Positions 22,917 to 33,200 of a DNA stretch of 64,000 nt are shown one piece after another. Position numbers and translations under genes: made by a program. The stretch comes from Amoebophrya sp. A120 (taxonomy: Eukaryota; Sar; Dinophyceae; Syndiniales; Amoebophryaceae): NCBI GenBank assembly GCA_905178155.1, contig CAJINV010000010.1, positions 1,308,451 to 1,372,450 on the forward strand, in the 5' to 3' direction. Positions within the stretch are counted from its first letter, which is position 1, and each line of letters starts with the position of its first letter. Below the pieces are notes generated by a model. It did no database searches and was not told the DNA's origin. It saw nothing but the letters and a program-made list of their open reading frames with translations.

Positions 22917-25346
22917 CAAGTTCTTGAGCGGGGAGGAGGAGGTGGTGTTCATAATCGCGGCAAACTACCCGGCGGCTGGGATAGAGCGCACGGTGGTGAT
23001 GGTGCTCCTGTGGGATCATGTTGAGTAGAGGAGCCCCCGGGGGTCATTTTCCGTGGTAGAAGTGCTACGCCTACTGAAAGCCGAGGCTAGTGGAAGGGGG
23101 CTGTTTATTGCTCCATCTTGCGGTAGGGGAGAGTCCCTGATCGTTTTTTGTGACAAGGAGCTGAAGAAGTAGAATGATGAGTGATCGAGAAGGGACTGGT
23201 GGATCGATGATTAGCGATCAACGCGACTGATCATGAAAACTCTACCTAGTGGCATCGTGCTCAGCAGGCGAAGAATAGTCAGTGCAAGCTTCTACGATAG
23301 TCGTGAATGTTGGTAGAACTGCGATTGCGGCTTGATGCTGTGTGTAGGAGCTCGAATCAACCACGACGGTCCGGACGCTACATTGAATCACTTCTACAGC
23401 CACTCAAAGGCGATAGTTTTTTCGTTGTGCTACACGTACAAGGGAGAGCTAAAGCAACAAGAACACGCTGTAGAAACGCAAATCGCTATGGCTGACTTGG
23501 AAGCCTGTGCCATCGAAGCCGTTGCTGTGGTCGTCTGATGTTCTGCCACTTACCTTGCTGGCGCTTTACCATCTGATGCGCAGTGCGAGCTACTCCTACC
23601 ATCATCCGACGTCTCAGGGAGTAGGCCAGGGCGACACGTTCCGCCCGCGCCCGCAAGTGCAGCAGGGCGCGCGGCCTTCGGGCATCATGGGCCGACCGGA
23701 TCCAAGACCCGCCTACAGAGCGCGGCGGCAGTCCAGGCCGGGGCAAAAAGAGCGGGGGCGCCGTTCGCCATGTCGCGGGGCGCAAGCTAGTAGCCATGGC
23801 CAAGCGCTGTGGCCGCCTCGCCCAGCTGCTGAAGCTGGTGGCGATCCCCTTGGCCCGCGTGCTACACTTGCATCAGGCGGCCCGGCCGCATTCGCGCCCA
23901 AGGCCCTTCGCGTTTCCCCTCGGCCCGACTTAGCCGCCGACAGGAATCCGCGACGCGGGGTCCGGGGGCCGGCCTGCGGGTGCTTTGGCGCGCGCTTGGC
24001 TTTTTTTTGGCCGGCGTGCGTGGCGGATGGCGCGCGCCCCCAGTGCAGGCGGCGAAAGTGTCCTTCGAGGCGGGGGAGAAAGCCATGGCGATGAACGTAA
24101 GGCGGGCCCCTTTATTGGGCGGCGCCGGTCGTGTCGTTTCTCCCTCCGGCCGGCGCGCGGGCTTGGGCCTTTGGAGGTGGCGCGGAAAGGAGCGGCCGGG
24201 GCCCCGGGGCAGTGGCGGCGAAGGCAGGGGGGAACCCCTATCCAGCTGACGAGTGCCGCCCTGGGTCGGGGGCAGTTGGCCGCGTCTGAGAAGAGTGACG
24301 GGCCGCCGCCCGCCTTGCCCATGCCGCCCCCCGGCCAACCGATCAAGATCTACTGCAACCACGCGGCGCCCGCCTTGCTTTCTGCCCGCCCGGCATTCTA
24401 AGCAACGCATGGCCGGCCCGCCGGCCCCTCGCTCGCTCTGGGTCGGCCGGCGCGGCTTGCGCTGCCTGCCTGTTTGGGTTTTGCCAATTGCCACCAAGGC
24501 CGGGGCCGCGCTTCGCTTCGGAGTCCGTGAATCCGCTCCCCTTGGGGCATTTCGCGGGCCCTGCTTGCCCGCCCGCCGTGGTTGCAGCTTCTGGGGGCGT
24601 TGATTGTGGCGTTGGGTTTTCTGTGCTGCCGCCGGCTAGCCCCGCCCTTTGGCACGGACGGCGGCGCGCCGGTGCGCCTTGCCCACCATTTGCATGCGCA
24701 GGCCGCGGGCGCCGGCTTTGTTGGCAAGCGTTGGGCGGCGCAGCTCCTCGGCCCGAATGTTGGCGCCGCCCGCCCCCCGGTTTCGCTGCTCTCGCAATGC
24801 CTATGGCCGCACTCTTCCTTCGTTCCACCCTGCTTGCCGCGGCACCAGATAGAACCGCAGCGGGGGGGGGGGGGGCGAGCTACGGAAGCCGGCACGCCGG
24901 CAGGGCCGGAGTTCGCTTGCCCCTAGCGCGCAGCGCTAGCCCGAGCAAGGGGCTTAAAAGAATATACAAGAAAGCGCGTGCACGACGCGAGTGGTGGCGG
25001 TGTTCCTTTGCGTTGGGCATTTCAGGCCATGACGCAGGGAGTGTGAGTGTGTCTGTTCTTCTCCGATATAAACCATCCAGAGCTCATCTCTGCCTTTCGT
25101 CACAATATTTGCACAGCGTTTTTTGCGTTTGCGTCGTGTCGCCAGCTTTTTCTTCTTGGTTGTCGGTCCTTGCTGTGAGGTTCAGTTTTTTTCTCATGCT
25201 GATGCTGACGCAGCTCCAACTCCCTGTCCTGCCTGTGTATCTACCGCGACCGAGTGAAGCAAGCTAGCAATTAGATAGGAAATCAGAGCTGTTTAGTTCG
25301 CAAGCGAGGCACAACCGTAATAACCTAACAAGCACCCCTCTCCAAA
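22917..25346. other. Intergenic region with GC-rich island
   Basis: About 23600-24950 is a third GC-rich island with long frames in every register and no recognisable domain. A short frame at 23307-23540 has no family resemblance. 24950-25346 is the leader region of the V-ATPase gene. No introner lies here. Confidence 0.55.
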
Positions 25347-26354
25347 ATGGGCAAGAAGCGCATGAAAACCCTCTCCGACCTCAAGGTCGCCATTATCGGA
25401 GATGAACAAACCGTGACCGGGTTGTACGAGAAAGAAAACTTCTTGAGTTCCGGCCGCAAAGTTTGTATCTCTATTGCATAAGCATGACACGCGTTTGTTG
25501 AAGATGATTTAGAGTTGCACCTGCAGAAAAAAGGCATTCCTGAACAAGAACAATTTGTGTGTAGTAGTCCGAGGACTCAAGACTTCGCTTCCATATTCTA
25601 GTCTTGGGCGGTGGTGGCATGGTCGATGGGCAGGGGAAGAAGAATTTCATGGTCGTCGACGGCGCAACGCGGAATCACGAGGTATAATAGAGACAATGTT
25701 TTAATACGACGATACCAAGTACGACTAAACTTGTGATGCAGCACAATCTGAATGACATAGTCATAGAATCGATGCGGATGCCACTTCATTTTCATTCGAA
25801 ACAAAAACCTCAGATCGCCGAGCAGTTTCAGGAGTGGACGACGCGGAAGGATCTCGCCGTGATCCTGATCTCCCAGACGGAGGCGGGAAAGATCCGAAAC
25901 GTCGTCGACGATTTTGCCCGCAGCGGGCAGGTGATCCCCGCGGTGCTGGAGATGCCGACCAAGGACGTCGCTTACGACCCAAAGAAGGACTATGGAAGCG
26001 TCAGGTTTGAAATCGTCAAAGTTAAAATAGTTTGGCACGCATAAAATCGATACCGGTTGGAAGCCCAATTTCCAAGCGGCGCATGACAAATTTTCGGAGT
26101 ACCGGAATCCAATTTGTCATGCTGTTTGGGCACAGAAGACTGCTTTTGTCATGCTTGTTCAGAAGCTCTATCCCAAACCCTAAATAGGCTCACAATCTGC
26201 CTCGCTTGCCTTCCCGGCAAGACAGGCACTTCATGCCTTGCATTTTATGCATGACAAATCATTACAACTTTGACGATTTCAATCCTGACAGATCCATAAG
26301 GACCCGATCATGCAGCGCGTGCAGATGTTCTTCGGAAGCAACCCGGTCATGTGA
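25347..26354 (+). CDS. VMA7: V-type H+-ATPase subunit F
   Basis: Exons: 25347-25422, 25602-25681, 25814-25990, 26304-26354, ending in TGA; 127 residues, close to the usual length of subunit F. Diagnostic blocks are VAIIGDEQTVTG, a glycine run then VDGQGKKNFMVVD, AVILISQTEAGKIRN and VIPAVLEMPTKDVAYDPKKD. Subunit F belongs to the central rotor stalk of the V1 sector and couples ATP hydrolysis to proton pumping across vacuolar and endosomal membranes. Intron 25682-25813 is GT-AG. The first intron needs a one-base shift away from GT-AG to keep the frame (F-L-G-G-G). The last intron is a family E introner placed seventeen codons before the stop. Confidence 0.92.
25991..26298. mobile_element. Introner, family E (308 bp)
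   Basis: The left arm contains GTCAGGTTTGAAATCGTCAA and the right arm TTGACGATTTCAATCCTGAC; ends TATGGAAGC and GATCCATA. Direct repeat AGGAC (25986-25990, 26299-26303). Excision gives P-K-K-D-P-I-M. Confidence 0.94.
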
Positions 26355-27249
26355 GGAGGTTCTCCGAAAGAACGACGAGGGAAGGCGAAAACCACTTAAT
26401 TTCCTATCACAAGAACATTTTTTCACCTGCTATTTTTGAGGTAAGTACTACTGTCAGCACCCTGTGCAGCTACAACATTTATCTGGCGCACCAGTTCGAA
26501 GATGTAGTTGCCAGGAACAAGCTGTGACAATTTTTCATCTGATTTCTTAGTTCTCTGTGGTCTGTTAGTATGGTAGAAGTTCTTCATCTCTCACTGATTC
26601 TTGTGCTTACGTCGCGTTAGTCTGCGGGGTAGGGAATGAATCGGAATAAAACATCAATTCGGGTTGACAGCTAAAGAATTCATTGTCGATGTGCTAAAGC
26701 AAAAAAAATTCCTTTATCGAAACAAAAAAACAAAGTAGAGCCGCGACCTTCGCGCGACCAAAGATAGCAATGCAAGCCGCTAAGCATAGCTGGTGAAAAA
26801 GGGTGTTCGATATATCAAAACTTGGCAGTGAAAGAAGATGAAGATCCGAAAAACGACACGCTCTTGTCATTAATACCAACTCGCCTGCGCTTCGCTTTTT
26901 TCGCAGAGAAAATCACTTCTACATAGTGACGTCGCTTTACTGTGTTAGAAGCACCCTGCTCAGGATCAGAAACCAATGTGTCGTCTCTACTGGTAGCCTG
27001 TTTGAATGATTATACCCATACGAAGAGAGCTGCTAGTACGAGTACCTTGGATGGCTATCGCTTTCGATGATGTGAGTAGTACTCAGCGCTACGCATTTGT
27101 TTACCAGGACGGGACACAAACATGGAGCGCGCGGCGTAGTAGTAAAAGTGAAAAAATGTCCACGTGGTCTCCGCAAGAAGTCCGTCTTGAAGAGTTGTAC
27201 ACAAGTGGTCCCAAAGTGTAGCTGACTGCTCTCGACGATTATCCGCCAG
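26355..27249. other. Intergenic region
   Basis: AT-rich, with no supported gene, repeat or introner. It holds the 3' flank of the V-ATPase gene and the leader of the Rab3GAP gene. Confidence 0.5.
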
Positions 27250-30200
27250 ATGCGCAACCCCACATCAAGCACGTCCACCGGCAATCCCCGCCTCGGCGGG
27301 GACGATGACGAGGGGCCGATCCTTGTGGACCGCACCGAACATGTCATCGACGAAACCACAACTGCGCTGGAAGACGAGGAGCTGCTGCTCCAGCAGGAGC
27401 GAGAAGAGCGCGAGCAAGAGGAATTGTTTCAGAAACAGCGCTCGGCGGACAGGGGCAGTAGAACTGGTGGCGCACCAGCCAAAGGCCCAGGAGGTACTAC
27501 CAGTGCTTCGGCCTCCAGAGAGTCCTCGAAGCAGTTTCCTACTGGTGGTAGTGCTGTCGGACTCGGGCAGATTTCAGATGGAGACAGTCAGCAGCAGCAG
27601 TTGCAGCAACTATCTCAATCTGGGTCTCCCACAGGGGCACCGGATCACCACCCTCTGCTTGATGGGCAAATAAAACTGACCCAGCAGCCGCTTTCCGACC
27701 ACGATTCAGGTGAGTCTACCACTTCCGAAGACCATTTAAACGATGTTTTTGAAATCCGGGATTTCACCGCCGTGTCGCCGCTGGAAAAACTCTCTCGGGA
27801 GCTGCAACTGATCGTGAAAGGCTGGAGCAGCCACTTCAAATCTACCTCGGGATGTTTGACGTCCGTGGTAGATTGCCGGGATACCGCACAGTGTTTGAAA
27901 TTGTTGGAGCAGATGCGGAGAAATAGTGGCGGAACTTTTAGTGCCGCTGGCGGGAAAACATCAGCAAACATCGCGAAAACAAATCAAAATCTTCCATCGC
28001 CCGCGGCTTCAGTTCTAATCGACCACCAGGAAAAGGAGTTTAAAGCTTTGACCCTGCAATTCCAGCAAGCGCTGCAGTTTTACAGCGAGCACAAGTCGTC
28101 GCAGGGCCGGATGATCGCGAGATTTCGGTTCAACAACATGAAATACCACCTACATGTGTACTACGGCCGCCCGGTACCGCTGAACGTGACGGATGAGCTG
28201 TTTCATCGGTTTACGAATCATATAGCTGGTGGTGGTGGTGGTCTTCGTCTTGTTGTTGGCGGCGGGCCCACAACGACAGGCGCTGCTAAGTCGTCCACTG
28301 GTATAATCGCTGCTAGCTCTAGCGCAACATCAACTGCCCCCGCCTTTCCACCGGTCCTGAAAGAGCTCGCGGACCTACTCGCGCAGGAGCAAAAATTTCC
28401 CGTAAAGTGCCACCCGAATACCCGGAGATTCGGCGTCCGGCAGTTCATCATGGTGACCCGGGAGCGGGTACCAAATGCAAAAATGTCTGGGTCTGGAAGG
28501 TTGGAACTTGTGATGCTAACTTTGGAGTCCAAAAAAATTTGTATTGCATGACCAGCAAGAGGAGTCTAGTTTGTGCTACGCGGCGGGGAGGGCGTTTGTC
28601 ATGCGGAGTAGGCATCAGCAAGCCCTCTAAAAATCTGTGATGCTAGGGCGTGCATTACAGACATCCTGGGTCATGCAAAATATGCATGACAAGTCTCAGA
28701 ATTATCTTCCAGACCCAGACACTTTTGCAATCCATAGAGGGAGTCGCAGGAAATTTCAAACGACTCCGCGAACTTTCTCCTGTCCGCGATGCTGATTGCG
28801 TATGAACGCCTCAGGTTTGAAATCCTGAAAGTGGAAATGATTTGTAATGCAAAAAAACGATTCCAGTTGAAGTGGCATTTGTAGTCGGCGCATGACAAAT
28901 TTCCCGGGCACTTAAAGCGTGTCTGTCATGCAGCTCAAGGCAAGGGGGGGCCCTTCTGTCGTGCTAAGCAGCACTCCAATTCTTGACCCCTAGCAGGACA
29001 ATAGTCAGCCTCCATTGCGTTCTCTGCAATACAGTCTTTTTTGCGTCGCATTTCATGCATCACAAATCATTTCCACTTTGAGGATTTCCATTCTGAGGCT
29101 TTCATATTGCGGTGCGAGCGGCGTTTCCGACCGCCGGGTTCAAGAGCCTGGAGTGCGGGAGGAAGGCAAGGGGTGCAGTACAACTAGCTGCGTCGAGTAG
29201 TCGTGGCCCCGGGGCGAAAGCACTGAATAAGAATAATATTAAAGCGGGTAGAACAAGAACATCTACATCTTCTTCAACATCACCCGCATCAGGAACTACG
29301 ACTATTGCAGTCCCTACTACTTCTTCTTTCTCCGACACTGCCCTGGACATCCCCTGTTTTGTGAACCAAAACCCGGGTGAGGTATGGATTGCAAATATGT
29401 CTGGGTCTGGAAGATTGTCAGCTTTGTCATGCATATTGGGCACGAGGACCCATGACGCCTGTAATGAATGACCTAGCATCACAGAATTTCAGAGGGCTTT
29501 CTGATGCCTTTTCCGCATGAGAAATGCCTTCTCCGCATAGCACAGACTGGACTCCTCTTGCATACAAATGCTTCGCGGGTCCAAAGATAGCATCACAAGT
29601 TGCAACCTTCCAGACCCAGACATAATTGCGATGCATATGAGGGGGTAAATGGCAAAACGATCGGCGAGGGGTTCTTCCTTCTCCCCGACAAGAAGACGGC
29701 TTTGCGTCGGAATTTTCTCTCCTGCGCGCGGTCGAGTAGACACGTAGACCCGCTACTGAAGGACCTACCCGGATTGCTGATCTTCTGGGAAAGTTTGAGA
29801 AATAAGGTGCCGAGGGAGGTCAATTTGAAGTACAGAAAGGACTGCACTTGGACGAAGGCGGAGCATTTGACAGAGCTCTTTCACGCTTGTTCTCGTACGG
29901 ATGTTTCTGGTGCAGCTACGGTTGCATCTTCATCTACTGCTGCATTTATGTTCCCGCAACTGCAGCAACCAGTTGAAAACTATACAGGGAAGACCTCCAA
30001 ATCTCTTACCCCAAGGGAATTAGTCCGCGTCCAGCACGGCCCGCAGATTCGCGCCCGGTTTGTGTACCTTATGGCGCTCTCAACTGTTACATTCTCAACT
30101 GTTACTTACATGAATTCGTGATGCAAGAATGGCAACAGTAAAAGGGGCTAGCTTGCTGCTTTCGCATCACAGATTTGGCACAGATTTAGGCGCTGTTGAG

Positions 30201-33200
30201 TCCTTCGGAAATTTGTCATGCGAAGCAGCTTGATTATCTGTCGGCTTAAGGTAGTTCCGCATGACAAATCATGTAACAGTTGAGAATGTAACAGTTGAGA
30301 ACGCCATATACCTCTGCGAAGAGTTCGACGCCATGAACTATGACCCAATTGTGGGGAAAACTTTGGAATTGATGCAGTTGTTCTGCCTCTGGGGACCGTT
30401 TTCGAAGGGGGACTACTTTGGCACCACGGGCATGTATGATGAGGAAGATGAAGTAGAGCTAGTGCTGTCCTCATCTACGGCCGCGCAGGAGCAGGAGGAG
30501 CCGGGTTCCTCGCCTCAGAAATCACCTGCCGCTGGTCCTGCTGTGGTTCCAGGCGGTGAAGACTTACCCGTAGCACCAGTGCCCGGAATATTAACCACGG
30601 ACAGAGTAGATGAGCAGGATCCAGACCGGGGCTTAGCAAACCACCTGCTGGAAAAAGAAACTACGTCAAAAACCACTTCGAGCAAAGGGAGTGATCCTGC
30701 TGAAACAGTTACACTTACAGCACCACCGGCAGATTTTTCGCCAAATAAACCTGCCCCACCACCACCTCCACCCCCGCCTCCGCCGCCATCGTCCCTCCCG
30801 GCAGCGACGAGAACGAACCAAGATGACACAAAAGAGCAGAGACCGTCCGTCGCGTCTTCTGTGCCCTCAAATTTGAGCAGATCTCAACAGCAACAGCAAC
30901 ACCCTCCCAACACCGACGACGAGGAAGAGGATTTTCTGAACCCGTACAAAGCCCAAGTTTGGCAGTTCCGAGTGACGTGCACGGAGGCGGAGAAACGGCG
31001 AAGTTGGATCCGAGAGCACATCGAGTACTTCCTGGATTTCGAATCGGAAACCTCGGACACAGAATCCCTCACCCAGTTTCTCGGTACGACCACTGGGTCG
31101 ACCGCTAGCGGACAGAGACTGAAGAACCAGAACACCGAGCAGCAAACGGGCTTTGGGTTAACCGCGTTAGGATTGCATCTCGCCAACGCGTACCAGGATT
31201 TCATTTTACCCTCGGAGAACGAGCAGCTGAAGATTTTGGACTCCTGTTTCACGCGGATAAGGTCCAACACGGATGCTATCGTGTATGACCAGGTCATGGA
31301 ATTGTTTCACCAGTATGAGTCACAGTGTATCGACACCCGACGCATCGTGTCCCAGGAAAACCACAACTTCCGCGAATCGGAAAAAACGGAAATCCTGGAG
31401 GACTGGGAGGGACACAGCTACAGGAGTTTCGTCGACGCATTAGAGTCGACCCTTGGGGGACTGTGTATCGAGGCAGATGTTGATAAAGATAATTTGCTTG
31501 AAAAGAGCAGAAGTAAAAGCAATTCACCTTTTGAAAATAGAGCTGAACGAAGTGGAAGTGCACCTCCATCTGCGACAACAAGAGGAGCGAATATGGTGTC
31601 AACATCAACCAGCACTCGCTCTTTCACCAGCACTCTCCGTACCTTGAACGACCTGCACAAGATTACGCAGACTAGTTTGAAGGGCGCGCCGGCGATTCTC
31701 TCCACTTTGTTAGAGGAGATTGTGGTCCGGAAGGGGGTTTTGAATTTCCGTTATGCATTGCAAAAGTATCGTACTCGTATAAATGCATTACAAATCTCCT
31801 CAGCATGAGAAATGAAATTTGCAATGCTGATTTACCTTCGGAACAAGATTTGTATATGCATGACTGCAATACGAATACGAGTACGATACTTTTGCGCAGG
31901 ATATCCGCGCCATCTGCACCATGTACTTCAAATTAGTGCAGAGAATACGGCTTTTCTGGTATCCTGAGCAAAAATGTACCCACCCCAGAGTTGTCATGCA
32001 GATTTGCAGCTACAGGAAGATTTGTAATGCGCATACACATGAGAGGCATTTCCAATCACGTTTTGCGCTTTGCAATGCTGTCGACAGGATGAGTAGATGG
32101 ATTTGTGTTGCGGCTGTGCTTGCTAAACTGCACTACAATACCTCGACGAACTTGTCATGCTGGACCCCCAAAACTTCTCGATGTGTGTTGCAAAATCCCC
32201 ATCTTGACTCTGGGGTGGGGACGTTTTTGCACAGGATATCTGGAACGAACGACTCCTCAACGGGGCCAGCGCTGTCGCGTCGAAAGCTGCAGCAGATGCG
32301 CAGCCGGGGGCTGGAGTGGGAGGAGCGGCAGGTGCTCTTGGTTCCGAGCAGCAGCAATTTTCGCAGCCCTGGTTTGTCACTAATGATCTTGGACAAAGAA
32401 TATCTCCACCGACGTTGGAAATAGATGAAGACGCAGCAGCTGAAGCGAAGCTCACAGCGAAACGGAAGCGCCGCGCTCTCGCGGACTTGGGCTTGCGAAG
32501 GGCAAATGTGACCGATTTCCAGAATTGCTTGCTCTACCAAAAGTTTCACGTCGTTTTCTACTGCATTGAAGCGGAAAAATCAGCTTCGAACAGGAGGGGA
32601 CTGGAAGACTCCGTGGAATTCATCCGGAACTTGTCAGCTACGTCAAGTTCAAGTGGCACGACAACTGGTGCCGGAGGAGCCATATTAAATGGAATACAGA
32701 CAGGACTGAATACGCCAATGTCCAGCACGACTGCGCCCGATACAACACCCGGACGGGAGGAAACAAATTACTCTCCTCCCGTCAGCGAGAGAAGTGACCA
32801 GCATCAGCCGCCGTCGTCCGCGAGTTCTGGCATCGTCCATGTGCAGCATGACAATGTGCCCCCCGGCGGCGGCGGGTTGCAGCTACCGGAAGGAACAAGA
32901 AGCGGAGACAAGAAACAAACCGCAACGACGAGAACCACGACCCCAGAACACCAAAATCGTTCGAAAACGAAAATCGAGGGCGGGATTTTGGAAACTGCAT
33001 TCTTTTCGCACAGTAGTAGTACTACCTCGTCCGGAATAGTGAACGCTACCTCTGGAGCTTCCACCGCGAGAAACAAGCACGACAGAGGTAGCTCCTCGAC
33101 CAGGTCTAGTAGTTCAACGAGCATCAAGCGAATGAATAAGCGAACTGCAGCCCCAGAACAGCAATTTCCAGTAAAAAAATCCACCGACATCCCCATCGCC

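Noticed and set aside
30515-30829. - strand frame with a polyglycine run
   Set aside because: Antisense shadow of the polyproline segment of the Rab3GAP homologue.
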